DNA of 64,000 nt from Desulfovibrio sp. Fe33 (GCF_028532725.1 NZ_JAQKGU010000001.1:372001-436000), one strand, 5' to 3'. Counted from the first letter of the stretch, positions 7,894 through 17,152 are shown. Notes: a model not told the origin generated them from the sequence alone. Translations and numbers: made by a program.

Positions 7894-7932
7894 GGAAAAG
7901 GGAAACGCCCTGGAAAGCGTTTCCCTTTTTCC
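7894..7932. terminator. Bidirectional intrinsic terminator between convergent genes
   Basis: GGGAAACGC (7900-7908), an 8-nt loop and GCGTTTCCC (7917-7925) form a perfect 9-bp stem. It is flanked by AAAA on the left and TTTTT on the right, so it can terminate both the activator gene and the convergent deacetylase operon. Confidence 0.88.
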
Positions 7933-7949
7933 TGTCGTCTGAGGCGATC

Positions 7950-9284
7950 CTAAAATCCGTACCGAACGTATTCCTTGTCCAGTCGGTTGATGAGCTGGGT
8001 GTATCGGTAGGTGCCCTTGATCTGGGCGTCCTCGATGGTCTTGTAGCCCATGTCGCGGCACTGCGGGCAGGCGTCGATGGGAATTTCGACGCCGAGGCAG
8101 AGCGGGCCGGAATCGGCGCGCGTCTCGACCTTGTAGAGGCCCCGGCAGTGCTTGCACAGGGTGACGGATTCCTGCTGGACCTCGTTGATGCCGTCGGTGT
8201 CGTAGTAGATCTGCTTGTGGCGGATGAACTTGTTGCCGGAGATGACGCCTTGGCGGCTGTCGTCCTTGGAAACGAACTTGGGCGGATCGAAGTAGAGCTT
8301 CGGAAGCTGTTTGCAGAGCTCCTCGATGTAGGCTGTGGTGCGCGCGTCCTGGCGGATGCGTTCGGCGTTGAAGTTGGGCTCGCGCACGTGGGAGTAGTCC
8401 ACTCCGGCCATGGCCAGGCAGATGCCGAGGTTGATGTAGGGCAGGGCTCCCTGGATGGAGTAGCCGCCTTCGAGCACGGCGATGTCCGGCTTGAGCATGT
8501 CGTTCATGGCCGCGTAGCCGCCCGCCGAGAAGTTCATGTTGGTGATCGGGTCGGTGTAGTGGTTGTCCTGTCCGGCGGAGTTGATGACCAGGTCGGGCTT
8601 GAAGTCTTCGAGAATGGGCATGACCACGCGCTCGACGGCCATGAGGAACCCTTCGTCCGAGGTGCCGGGGGGCAGTGGGATGTTCAGGGTGCGGCCCATG
8701 GCGTTCGGCCCGCCCAGGTCGCGGGGAAAGCCCGTGCCGGGGTAGAGGGTCCTGCCGTCCTGGTGCAGCGAGATGAACAGGGTGTCCGGGTCGTGCCAGT
8801 AGATGTCCTGGGTGCCGTCGCCGTGGTGGCAGTCGGTGTCCACGATGGCGATGCGCTTGCGGCCGTATTTCTCCCGGATGCGCTCGATCATGATCGCTTC
8901 GATGTTGATGGTGCAGAAGCCGCGCGAGCCGTGGACCACCTTCATGGCGTGGTGGCCGGGGGGACGCACCATGGCGAAGGCGCGTTCGCAGACGCCTTCC
9001 ATAATCATGTCGGCGGCCTTCATGGCTCCGCCTGCCGAGATGAGGTGGGAGCGCGTCGCCACGGAAGGCACGTCCGGGAAACAGAAATGGACGCGTTCGA
9101 CGTCTTCGACCGAAGCCACGTCCGGTTTGTATTCGCTGATGCCCTCGATATCGAAGAGGCCTTCCTCACGCAGTTGGTCCTGGGTGTAGAGCAGCCGCTC
9201 CTGCCGTTCCGGGTGGGTGGGCGAGATGGCCCAGTCGAAGGCCGGAAAGAAAATGATGCCGAGGGAGTTCTTGGCTTTGAGCAT
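7950..9284 (-). CDS. Histone deacetylase-fold amidohydrolase with C-terminal zinc ribbon
   Basis: 444 aa. The class II deacetylase/acetylpolyamine amidohydrolase fold is shown by RPPGHHA near residue 108, DTDCHHGDGTQ near 148 (Asp and His zinc ligands), NSAGQDNHYTDP near 236 (third zinc Asp) and LEGGYS near 268. After about residue 330 an extension ends in a treble-clef-like zinc site, CKHC...CPQC. Family members remove acetyl or other acyl groups from lysine, polyamines or related amides; the substrate here is unknown. It is 3 bp downstream of a hydantoinase-like gene, so the two are surely co-transcribed. The zinc ribbon is not part of the standard fold and may bind a partner or nucleic acid. 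Confidence 0.9.
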   Translation of the reverse strand: MLKAKNSLGIIFFPAFDWAISPTHPERQERLLYTQDQLREEGLFDIEGISEYKPDVASVEDVERVHFCFPDVPSVATRSHLISAGGAMKAADMIMEGVCERAFAMVRPPGHHAMKVVHGSRGFCTINIEAIMIERIREKYGRKRIAIVDTDCHHGDGTQDIYWHDPDTLFISLHQDGRTLYPGTGFPRDLGGPNAMGRTLNIPLPPGTSDEGFLMAVERVVMPILEDFKPDLVINSAGQDNHYTDPITNMNFSAGGYAAMNDMLKPDIAVLEGGYSIQGALPYINLGICLAMAGVDYSHVREPNFNAERIRQDARTTAYIEELCKQLPKLYFDPPKFVSKDDSRQGVISGNKFIRHKQIYYDTDGINEVQQESVTLCKHCRGLYKVETRADSGPLCLGVEIPIDACPQCRDMGYKTIEDAQIKGTYRYTQLINRLDKEYVRYGF

Positions 9285-9287
9285 GAG

Positions 9288-10991
9288 TTAGCACCCCTCT
9301 CCGAAGGTCTTGATTACGCCGGGACGGACCTGGCACTTGACGCGGATGTTCCGGCCCACCTGATCGTAGCCCTCGACCATGTTGAAGCTTGAAGCATGGG
9401 TGATCTGGGCGTCCTCGGACTTGAGGAACACGCCCATGGAATCGAGCTGCATGGTGAGCTGGTTGACGGCGTCGCGCTTGGCGTCTTCAAGGTCGTAGCC
9501 CGAGGGGACGTTTTCCCGGTACGACAGGGTGGGGATGAACAGGACGTGCCGCTGGGTGTCGGCGAAGAGCTCCAGTTCCCAGGTGGTCCGGGTGAGTGCC
9601 GCGCCGATGGCGTTGGCTACATCGAAGTTGGCGGGCACTTCGGTGGAAAGCTGGAAGCAGTCGCGGAGCTCGTCCTTGAGGGCTTCGGCCGGGCCGCCCA
9701 TGAGGTAGACCTTTTTGGGGACGATCTTTTTGCCTTCGAGCAGTTCGTGGATGGTGTAGACGGGCTTGGAGTTGATCTCCTCCACCAGGTCGCGGGTGGC
9801 GTTCTGGATTGTCCGGGCGGCGTAGCTCACGGCGTCTCCGGCCAGCTTTTCGACGCTCAGGCCTCGGGCCGAGGCGAAGGCCTCCATGGCGGTCCGGGAA
9901 GCCTGAACGTCGCCCACGGCGCAGGCTCCCGCGCAGTTCAGGGCGTCGGTCAGGGTGACGTGTCCGCCGCCCAGGCAGACGGACGGGCCGAGCCGGTTGG
10001 GGCCGACGCGGACGTCTTTGCCCGCCACGGAGATGGCCGAGTCGCCGCCGATGCCGATGGAGTGGACCTTCAACGCGGAGACCAGGGTCGGGTGGGAGCC
10101 GATGTCGATGCCTTCGCGTTCGATGAGCGGCGCGCCGTCGGCGAAGACCGCGATGTCGGTTGTGGTGCCGCCGATGTCGAGGATGATCGAGTCGTGGAAG
10201 ATGTCGGTCAGGGCGATGATGCCCATGACCGAGGCGGCGGGACCGGAAAAGATGGATTGCACGGGCATGGTCCGGGACTGGGGCAGGGGCATGGTCCCGC
10301 CGTCGGCCTTGAGGATGTTGACCTTGACCTTGGCCAGCCCCATGTCGGCCAGGGCCTTTTCCACGGCCGTGGCGAACTCGTTGTAGAGCCGCCAGACCGC
10401 GCAGTTGAAGTAGGCGGTCGCCACGCGGCGAGGAAAATTCAGCGCTCCGCCGAGCTGGTGTCCCAAGGTGACGAAGTCGGCGTGTTCGCAGACGTCCACG
10501 CTCTTGCAGTTGCAGATCGTGCGTCGGATGAGGTTCTCGTGGCGCGGGTTGCGGGTGGAGAACTTGGATACCGCGGCGAAGACGCGCACGCCGTTTTCGC
10601 GGCAGCGGTCGACGGCCTCGGCGAGTTGGCGCGAGGAGAGCGCGCGGACCTCGTTGCCCCGGTGGTCGATGGACCCTTCGATGACGTGAAAATCCCTGCA
10701 GGGCATGAAATTGTGCGGGTCGATGCCCGGCCCGGACGAGACGATGACGCCCACGTCCTCGGTCTTGTTCTGGACGATGGCGTTGGTGGACAGGGTGGTG
10801 GACAGGTTGAGCTGGGTGACGGCGTCCTTGTCCACCTTGCCGAGTATGACGGCCAGGGCCTCGGTGACCGAGGAGAGCAGGTCGTCATGCCGGGTGGGCA
10901 CTTTGCATGAGGCCGCTACCGAAGGAACGTCCGTCAGGTCGATGGCGACCGCATCCGTGTGAGTGCCGCCCACGTCGATTCCTAATAACAT
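9288..10991 (-). CDS. Hydantoinase/oxoprolinase family protein
   Basis: 567 aa from ATG 10991, preceded by GGAG; the frame continues upstream but homology begins at MLLGIDVGGTHTDAVAID. That N-terminal phosphate-binding motif and the central DIGGTTTDIAVFADG (near residue 268) are the ASKHA-type ATP-binding signatures of the HyuA/5-oxoprolinase family. The family opens cyclic amides (hydantoins, oxoproline) with ATP, or carboxylates ketones in related complexes. No HyuB partner is next to it. Instead the next gene is a deacetylase-fold amidohydrolase, which suggests a two-step amide-processing pathway. The substrate is unknown. Confidence 0.88.
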   Translation of the reverse strand: MLLGIDVGGTHTDAVAIDLTDVPSVAASCKVPTRHDDLLSSVTEALAVILGKVDKDAVTQLNLSTTLSTNAIVQNKTEDVGVIVSSGPGIDPHNFMPCRDFHVIEGSIDHRGNEVRALSSRQLAEAVDRCRENGVRVFAAVSKFSTRNPRHENLIRRTICNCKSVDVCEHADFVTLGHQLGGALNFPRRVATAYFNCAVWRLYNEFATAVEKALADMGLAKVKVNILKADGGTMPLPQSRTMPVQSIFSGPAASVMGIIALTDIFHDSIILDIGGTTTDIAVFADGAPLIEREGIDIGSHPTLVSALKVHSIGIGGDSAISVAGKDVRVGPNRLGPSVCLGGGHVTLTDALNCAGACAVGDVQASRTAMEAFASARGLSVEKLAGDAVSYAARTIQNATRDLVEEINSKPVYTIHELLEGKKIVPKKVYLMGGPAEALKDELRDCFQLSTEVPANFDVANAIGAALTRTTWELELFADTQRHVLFIPTLSYRENVPSGYDLEDAKRDAVNQLTMQLDSMGVFLKSEDAQITHASSFNMVEGYDQVGRNIRVKCQVRPGVIKTFGEGC

Positions 10992-11219
10992 TTCCACTCC
11001 GTATTTGTTCAGGCTTCCTTTCGGGGTAACCTCCTTGGGCGCGGCGCGCAAGCATCCATTCGGTAAGCGGTCGAATCCGGGCGGGGAATGGTCCGGTCGG
11101 TTTTCGCGGAAAGTCCGGGGCGGGTCGTTTGCCTTTCCCTGCCTTCTTCGTGTAGCGTGCGGGAGTCACAAGGAAAATCATCGCGAGCCGGTCCGGCCCG
11201 CTTGAAAAGGAGCGTTTCC

Positions 11220-12080
11220 ATGAGCAGGATATTCATAGCTGGCGCTGCCGGGAATCTCGGTTCGGCGCTGATCGATACACTTGCCGACAAGTCCGAAATC
11301 GTGGCCGGGGTGCGCTCCCCGGAACAGGGACAACTTCTGGCCGGGAAGGGCGTGGAGGCGAGGGTGTTCGACTTCGCGGACAAGGAATCCATGGTCGCGG
11401 CCATGGCCGGGTGCGACCGCATGTTCCTGGTCATTCCCATGCAGGAGCGTCTGGCCCGGTTCGGGCGGCTGGCCGTGGACGCCGCCAAGGAGGCCGGCAT
11501 CGGGTATATCGTCCGGTCCAGCCGGTACGGCGCGTCTTCGGACGCCCATTGGCGGCTGGGGCGGGAGCAGGGCATGGTGGATCAGTTCGTGGAGGATTCC
11601 AAAATTCCGTTCACGGTGCTGCGGCCCAACACCTTCATGCAGAATTTCAGCGCCTTCCTCGCCCCCATGGTCAGAACCGGGACCATCGCCCTGCCCGAGG
11701 AGGACTACAAGGTCAGCTACATCGACGTGCGCGACGTCGCGGCCTGCGCGGCCCGGCTGTTCAAGGACAACGAAGGGTTCACGGGCGGCTTCTACGCCAT
11801 GACCGGCCCCCAGGGGCTGACCCTCTCGGACGTGGCCTCGACCATCGCCGAAGCGGCCGGAATCAAAGTGGAATATGTTTCGGCCGACGAGGATGCGTAT
11901 ATTGAAAGCCTGGATGCGGCGGGCTTGCCCGAATGGAACCGGAACATGCTGGTCAGCCTGAGCCGGGTGATAAAGCTCGGCATGATGGGCAACGTGACCC
12001 AGGCCGTGGAATACCTGACGGGCGTTCCGGCGAGGTCCTTCGCGGCCTTTGCCGAAGAAAACGCGGACGCCTGGAGATAG
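11220..12080 (+). CDS. NmrA/QorB-like NAD(P)-binding oxidoreductase
   Basis: 286 aa from ATG 11220 with AAGGAG 8 bp upstream. The N-terminus MSRIFIAGAAGNLGSAL is a Rossmann nucleotide-binding loop (GxxGxxG), followed by the atypical short-chain dehydrogenase pattern seen in NmrA and quinone oxidoreductase 2 proteins (VLRPNTFMQNF, YIDVRDVAACAA). It lacks an obvious YxxxK pair in the usual place, as do many NmrA-like proteins, so it may be a redox sensor or an NAD(P)H-dependent reductase. It is followed 1 bp later by the HD-GYP gene, so the two form an operon. The substrate is unknown. Confidence 0.85.
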   Translation: MSRIFIAGAAGNLGSALIDTLADKSEIVAGVRSPEQGQLLAGKGVEARVFDFADKESMVAAMAGCDRMFLVIPMQERLARFGRLAVDAAKEAGIGYIVRSSRYGASSDAHWRLGREQGMVDQFVEDSKIPFTVLRPNTFMQNFSAFLAPMVRTGTIALPEEDYKVSYIDVRDVAACAARLFKDNEGFTGGFYAMTGPQGLTLSDVASTIAEAAGIKVEYVSADEDAYIESLDAAGLPEWNRNMLVSLSRVIKLGMMGNVTQAVEYLTGVPARSFAAFAEENADAWR

Positions 12081-12081
12081 C

Positions 12082-12861
12082 GTGGTCGGGCTCAAGGGGC
12101 GGGAGGAGCTGCTTCGGATCATCAGGGCCATTTCGGCGGGCGGCCCGGCCGACGGGATTCACGCCCTGACCGGACCGGAATACGACCCGGATATCCAGGA
12201 GCTGGCCGAGGCCGTGGCCGTGATGCTGGCCAAGATCGAGGCCAGGGAGGACCGGCTGGAACAACTGCTGGACAAGATCCGCCGCGACACCGTGAACACC
12301 ATCACCGCTGTCGCGCACGCTCTGGGCGCGCGCGACGCCTACACCGAGGGGCACGGCGAGCGGGTGGGAGTCTACGCCCGGCGGCTGGCCCAACGGCTTG
12401 GGCTGCCCGCCGACGAGGTGGAGCGTATCCGTATCGCCGGGACGCTGCACGACATCGGCAAGATCGGCTTCAGCGACCGGATTTTCGCCGGAGAGGACAC
12501 GCCCCTGACCAGGGAGATGGTCGACGAAATCCACCGCCACCCGGAATGGGGCCGCGACATTCTCAAGAATCTCGATTTCCTCGGCCCGGCCCTGGAATAC
12601 GTCTACGCCCATCATGAGCTCATGGACGGATCGGGCTATCCGCGCGGGCTGGCGGGGGAGGCCATCCCCCTGGGCGCGCGCATCCTCTGCGTGGTCGACT
12701 ATTTCGACGCCATGACCACGAACCGGCCCTATCAGCGGGGCCGCTCGCCGGAGGAGGCCTTCGGCATTCTCCGCCGCCTGGCCGGGTCCACCCTGGACGC
12801 GGCCCTTGTGGAAGCCTTCATCCTCGAAGTGGAGACGGGCGGCATGGCGGGCGCGGCATGA
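12082..12861 (+). CDS. HD-GYP domain protein, probable cyclic di-GMP phosphodiesterase
   Basis: 259 aa from GTG 12082 with GGAG just upstream; an in-frame ATG at 12049 lies inside the previous gene and is less likely. The first 70 residues are helical with no recognised receiver domain. The HD-GYP domain is intact: HGERVGVYARRLA near residue 92, HDIGKIGFSD near 126, IHRHPEWGRDIL near 152 and HHELMDGSGYPRGLAG near 178. This family hydrolyses cyclic di-GMP. It sits between an NmrA-like gene (1 bp upstream) and a GrpB-like gene (4-bp overlap). The input signal is not evident. Confidence 0.92.
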   Translation: MVGLKGREELLRIIRAISAGGPADGIHALTGPEYDPDIQELAEAVAVMLAKIEAREDRLEQLLDKIRRDTVNTITAVAHALGARDAYTEGHGERVGVYARRLAQRLGLPADEVERIRIAGTLHDIGKIGFSDRIFAGEDTPLTREMVDEIHRHPEWGRDILKNLDFLGPALEYVYAHHELMDGSGYPRGLAGEAIPLGARILCVVDYFDAMTTNRPYQRGRSPEEAFGILRRLAGSTLDAALVEAFILEVETGGMAGAA

Positions 12862-13460
12862 CCGAGACCCTGGAGCAAAAGGTCGCCCGGGTCCTGCGGG
12901 ACCACATCGAACTGGTCCCGCCCGATCCGGCCTGGCCCCGCCAGTTCGAGGAGGAGAAGGCCCGTTTGCTCGCCTGTCTGCCTCCGGGGCTCGTGGTGCG
13001 CGTGGAGCACTTCGGCAGCACCTCCATCCCCGGCATATGGGCCAAGCCCGTGGTGGACATGCTCGTGGAGGTCGCGGACCTGGACCGGGCCCGGGAAGAG
13101 GCCATACCCACCCTGGAGGGGCTCGGTTACGACGGCTTCTGGCGGCCCCAGTCCGGGGGGGCGACCCCGCCGCACTATCCCTGGTTCATCCGGCGCGGTC
13201 CGGGTGGGGAGCGCACCCACCACATCCACATGACCGTGGCCGACTCCACCCTGTGGGAGGGGCTGGTCTTCCGCGACTATCTCCGCGCCCATCCGGATGC
13301 GGCGGCGGACTACGAGCGACTCAAGCGGGACCTGCTGGCCCGCCATCCCGGCGACCGCGTTGCCTACACGCGGGGCAAGTCCGAATTCCTGCGCGGGATC
13401 GCGGACCGGGCCGAGGCGGAGCGCCGACGGCGGGACCGCGTCCCCCCGGAAAAAGGCTGA
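12858..13460 (+). CDS. GrpB family protein (nucleotidyltransferase fold)
   Basis: 200 aa, overlapping the preceding gene by 4 bp (ATGA). The GrpB signature is clear: HFGSTSIPGIWAKPVVDMLVEV near residue 53, then RTHHIHM near 115 and LVFRDYLRAHPDAAADYERLK near 135. Members have the minimal nucleotidyltransferase fold, and some are reported to act on dephospho-CoA, but most are uncharacterised. The GS motif and following Asp typical of nucleotidyltransferases are present. The C-terminal tail is Arg-rich and probably disordered. Confidence 0.9.
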   Translation: MTETLEQKVARVLRDHIELVPPDPAWPRQFEEEKARLLACLPPGLVVRVEHFGSTSIPGIWAKPVVDMLVEVADLDRAREEAIPTLEGLGYDGFWRPQSGGATPPHYPWFIRRGPGGERTHHIHMTVADSTLWEGLVFRDYLRAHPDAAADYERLKRDLLARHPGDRVAYTRGKSEFLRGIADRAEAERRRRDRVPPEKG

Positions 13461-13597
13461 ATTCTCCCTTTGCCCCTTTGTTCAGGGCGAACGGTGGGTT
13501 GCCCGCGACGGCCCTCGCCGGGCCGGAGTTGCCCGCACGATTATCGTTGACTTTTCGGTGCAGACACTTAGTTTCTCCTTCGGAGAGAGACTTGCGG

Positions 13598-14476
13598 ATG
13601 AAGCTTATTCTGATTCTTGCCTGCCTGTTTGTCGCGCTTTTGCCCGACCAGGCCCTAGCCTGGGGACCTGGGGTGCACTTGGCCCTGGGCAACGCCGTGC
13701 TCGGCAACCTTGGCTGCCTGCCTCCGTTGCTGGCCGCTCTCCTGGCGCGCCATCGCGAGGCGTTCCTCTACGGCAGCCTGTCCGCCGACATATTCATCGG
13801 CAAGGGAACCCGGATCAAGCCCGGCCACAGTCACAACTGGGTGACGGGCTTCAAGCTTCTCCGGTCCGCCCCGGAACCGCGCGTCACGGCTTACGCCTAC
13901 GGCTACCTGACTCACCTGGCGGCCGACGTTGTGGCCCACAACTATTTCGTGCCCAATTCCCTGGCCGACATGCGGTCCGGCTCCAAGCTTTCGCACGTGT
14001 ACGTGGAGGCCCAGGCCGACCGCCGTTTCCGGCATGAGCATGAGACCGCACTGGCCCTGCTCCGTATGCCCAATCGCGCCCAGGACGACACCCTGCTTTC
14101 GGCGATGCACCGCCGCCGACTGCCTTTCCTGGTCAAGAAGCAATTGCTCAAGGGAAGCCTTTCCCTGACCGGACGCAAGTCCTGGACCGATTCTCTGCGG
14201 CTGGCCGATCGCCTCCTCCATTCCTCAAGGGTCAACCGCGGGCTGGACGAGATGTTCTCCCTGTCGAAGAACCTGGTCTTCGACTGCCTGAACAGCCTGG
14301 ATCGCTCCCCGGCCGTGTCCTTCGATCCCATCGGCAGCGGCAACCTCCGGCTTGTGCGCGAGATGCGCCTCAAACGGCAGGCCGTGGCGCAGTTCGTCCC
14401 GGACGAGGATTTGCTCTCCATCCCGCGTCCCGCTGCGGACAGCGGGCAGCCCGTTCTGGGGCGAGTCGGGAGCTAG
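13598..14476 (+). CDS. Exported zinc-dependent phospholipase C-like protein
   Basis: 292 aa from ATG 13598, preceded by GGAGAGAG. A clear Sec signal (MKLILILACLFVALLPDQALA) would leave a mature N-terminus of WGPGVH. A Trp at position 1 and a nearby His are zinc ligands in bacterial zinc phospholipases C. Further candidate ligands lie in YGSLSADIFIGKG, GHSHNW and YLTHLAADVVAHNYFVP. Desulfovibrio-type genomes often carry proteins of this kind. Catalysis on phospholipid is a family-based expectation and was not verified. It is monocistronic as far as can be seen, 137 bp after the GrpB-like gene. Confidence 0.8.
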   Translation: MKLILILACLFVALLPDQALAWGPGVHLALGNAVLGNLGCLPPLLAALLARHREAFLYGSLSADIFIGKGTRIKPGHSHNWVTGFKLLRSAPEPRVTAYAYGYLTHLAADVVAHNYFVPNSLADMRSGSKLSHVYVEAQADRRFRHEHETALALLRMPNRAQDDTLLSAMHRRRLPFLVKKQLLKGSLSLTGRKSWTDSLRLADRLLHSSRVNRGLDEMFSLSKNLVFDCLNSLDRSPAVSFDPIGSGNLRLVREMRLKRQAVAQFVPDEDLLSIPRPAADSGQPVLGRVGS

Positions 14477-14577
14477 CCGCGCGGGAATCGGGCGATCCGT
14501 TCCATTTCGACCGCCATTTTGCTATGCTTGTATCCATGCTGCGCAAAAAACGGCTGCAATAACGGATAACTGTTCTC

Positions 14578-16866
14578 ATGCTCAAACGCATCGCCTACCT
14601 TATCCCTCCGCTGATCGGCATATTTGTCGCCGTGGTCGTCTACGTGGGCTACCGCGCGGATCGGGACAATTACGCCCAGTTGGTGCGCGGCAAGGTGGTG
14701 CAGACCATCAACGGGAGCAAGGCGAGCCTTGACGCGTCCATCGATGCGGGCGTTCATCTGGCCGCCGCCCTGGAGGCGTTTCTTCAGGTCTCCCCGGAAT
14801 TGGACCAGGCGCAGTTTGTGGTGTTGGCCGAAGCGTTGTTGGCGAACATGCCAACGGTGCGCTCTCTGCAACTCGCCCGGAACGACACCATTTCCCATAC
14901 CTATCCTTTCTGGAATACCAACGGCGTGATCGGAACGGACCTGAACAAGATCCAACCCGTGCGTGTGCTGCTCCAGCGGGCCAAGGTCTCCGGACGGCGG
15001 CAAGTGATGATCCCTGACGGACACGCCTTCGAGCCGGAGGAGATAGTCCTCCTGGCTCCCATATTCCTCCCCGGAGATGGGGCCCCTTCAAACTATTGGG
15101 GGGTCGCCTGCGTCCACCTCGACGCCTTGACGCTGTTCCGGAGCGCGGGCATCGGCGTGTCGGGCGGCGTCCTCCTGGCCCTGCGCGACAAGTCCCCCCA
15201 GGAAGGACAGAATCCCATACTTGCGGGCGATCCCGTCGTCTTCGACATGGCCCCCGTAGTCCGGGGCATATCCGTCCCCTCGGGCGAGTGGCTCCTGGCC
15301 GGAGCCCCCGGGGGAGGCTGGCAGGTTTCACCCCGCCGCAACCTGATCCTCGTCGTCGGCCTTCTGGCCGTGGTGTTCATCCCGGCCACGCTGTGGGCCA
15401 TTGTGGTCATCGTCATGGGGCGCCTCAAGGACCGGGAACGATACTATCAGCTCGTGCACAGCGCCAAGTCCATCATCCTGCGCATCAACATGGACGGGGA
15501 CATAGTTTTCTGCAACGAGTACGCGGAGGACTTTTACGGCTACGCGCCCGGCGAGCTCATCGGCAAACCCCTGGTGGGCACCCTGGTCCCGCGCAAGGCT
15601 CTGGAAGGGCGGTCCATGCGCCGTTACCTGGACAGGCTGCTCCTCGATCCTTCGGCTCATCCCTTCAACGAAACAATGAACTTGCGCCGCAACGGCGAAA
15701 TCGTATGGGTGGCCTGGGCAAACGATTCGGTCCGTTCCAAGGACGGGGCGACCATCGGCCTGCTCTGCGTGGGAACCGACATCACCGACCGCAAACTCAT
15801 GGAAGAGGCCCTGCGCCAGCGCGAAAAGCAGTATCGGCTTCTGGCCGAGAACGTCACGGACATCATCTGGGGGCTGGATGCGGACTACCGCTTTACCTAC
15901 GTGAGCCCATCGGACGAGGTCGTGCGCGGTTTCAAGCGGTCCGACGTCCTGGGACGCCATATCGAGGACTTCCTCACCCCCGTCTCCAGGACCCGTTTTA
16001 AGGATATCCTTCGCGTTCTCGACGATCAGGCCGATACCCAGGGGCCTCTTACCTCCGTCACCGAGGACCTCGAGTTCACCTGCTTCGACGGCGCTTCCGT
16101 TTGGCTCGAATCCCATCTCGGCATCCTTTTCAACGAAGAAGGTGTGCGTATCGGCCTACAGGGCGTCAGCCGCGACATCACCGACCGCAAGCTGGCCGAG
16201 GCCCTGCGCGAAGACGTGGAACGCATGGCCCGTCACGACCTCAAAACGCCGCTGGGCGCGGTGATCGGACTGCCCGAGGAAATACGCCGACGCGGCAATC
16301 TCGACGCGGGGCAGGAGACCATGCTCGCCACCATCGAAAACGCGGGCTCCTCCATGCTCGAACTCATCAACCGCTCCCTGGACCTCTACAAGATGGAGTG
16401 CGGCACCTACGTCCTCGACCGGACCACCGTGGACGTTCTCGACGTGCTCGAGCAGATCAAGGCCGAATCCCTGACCCATATCAGCGGGAAGGGGATCAGC
16501 GTGGGCATCGAGGTCCTTGGCGGCGAGGTGGCGGGAGTCCTGCCCGTTTCCGCCGACGCCGAGCTCTTCCGTTCCATGCTCTCCAATCTCGTGAGCAATG
16601 CCCTGGAAGCCTCTCCCGAGGGCGGGTCGGTTTCCATAGTCCTCGAAAAGCGCAACGGGCTGACCATCATCATCCGAAATCAGGGCGAGGTGCCCCTGTC
16701 CGTGCGCGAAACCTTTTTCGACAAATATTCCACTTCCAGCCCGGCGCGGGGTTCCGGCCTCGGCACCTACTCGGCGCGCCTCATCGCCCGCACGCATGGC
16801 GGCGACATCTCCGTGGAAACCGGCGCTCCGGGCGAGACCAGCGTCATCATTACCCTTCCGCAATAG
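14578..16866 (+). CDS. CHASE/PAS sensor histidine kinase
   Basis: 762 aa. A first membrane helix (about 5-25) and a periplasmic CHASE-like region to about 255 precede a second helix (about 258-283). Two PAS domains follow (YYQLVHSAKSIILRINMDGD near 295 and YRLLAENVTDIIWGLDADY near 420). The dimerisation/phosphoacceptor motif RHDLKTPLGAVIGL has its His near 552. The ATPase domain has SNLVSNALEA and GSGLGTYSAR. Stimulus and partner are unknown; no response regulator is adjacent. The H-box reads HDLKTP rather than HE-x-x-TP, as in the subfamily with HDL boxes. Confidence 0.92.
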   Translation: MLKRIAYLIPPLIGIFVAVVVYVGYRADRDNYAQLVRGKVVQTINGSKASLDASIDAGVHLAAALEAFLQVSPELDQAQFVVLAEALLANMPTVRSLQLARNDTISHTYPFWNTNGVIGTDLNKIQPVRVLLQRAKVSGRRQVMIPDGHAFEPEEIVLLAPIFLPGDGAPSNYWGVACVHLDALTLFRSAGIGVSGGVLLALRDKSPQEGQNPILAGDPVVFDMAPVVRGISVPSGEWLLAGAPGGGWQVSPRRNLILVVGLLAVVFIPATLWAIVVIVMGRLKDRERYYQLVHSAKSIILRINMDGDIVFCNEYAEDFYGYAPGELIGKPLVGTLVPRKALEGRSMRRYLDRLLLDPSAHPFNETMNLRRNGEIVWVAWANDSVRSKDGATIGLLCVGTDITDRKLMEEALRQREKQYRLLAENVTDIIWGLDADYRFTYVSPSDEVVRGFKRSDVLGRHIEDFLTPVSRTRFKDILRVLDDQADTQGPLTSVTEDLEFTCFDGASVWLESHLGILFNEEGVRIGLQGVSRDITDRKLAEALREDVERMARHDLKTPLGAVIGLPEEIRRRGNLDAGQETMLATIENAGSSMLELINRSLDLYKMECGTYVLDRTTVDVLDVLEQIKAESLTHISGKGISVGIEVLGGEVAGVLPVSADAELFRSMLSNLVSNALEASPEGGSVSIVLEKRNGLTIIIRNQGEVPLSVRETFFDKYSTSSPARGSGLGTYSARLIARTHGGDISVETGAPGETSVIITLPQ

Positions 16867-17000
16867 CGGGGGGCAGGGCGCTGCCCTGCAACCCGCCGGG
16901 GCGCGGCCCCGGACCCCGCCAAAGAACCCTTTGAAAAGGGTCCTCTGGACTCTCCCAAACTTTTTGGCGCCGCTTCGCGGGGGTGTCGGACGCGATGGTT
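16867..17000. repeat. Single-arm copy of the convergent-gene repeat
   Basis: Starting right after the kinase stop codon, this gap holds a GCAGGG/CCCTGC hairpin, then ACCCTTT-GA-AAAGGGT, then AAACTTTTTGG followed by a GCCGCTTCGCGG-type hairpin. The order hairpin, AAACTTTTT, CGCTTCGCGG is the same as in the arms of the elements at 50517-50813 and 62472-62725. Only one arm is present here and no terminal GCCTCCGGCGGCC was seen. It probably serves as terminator for the kinase gene. Confidence 0.65.
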
Positions 17001-17152
17001 TTGGGTGATGTCGAAGAGGTTGTTTGTCTTTTTTATTTTTGGAGGAGGCGGGCCGATTCGTATTCCAGCATGGCGGAAGGGATTCTGTCTCGGTCTTCCT
17101 TCGCGTAGGGGGCGATGGGGGGGGCAGGCGGTGCTCTGGTCTCTCAAAAGGA
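17001..17152. other. Remainder of the 339-bp gap between convergent genes
   Basis: Beyond the repeat arm this stretch contains T-rich and G-rich runs but no ORF with coding character, no ribosome binding site and no recognisable promoter. I see nothing further in it. Confidence 0.5.
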
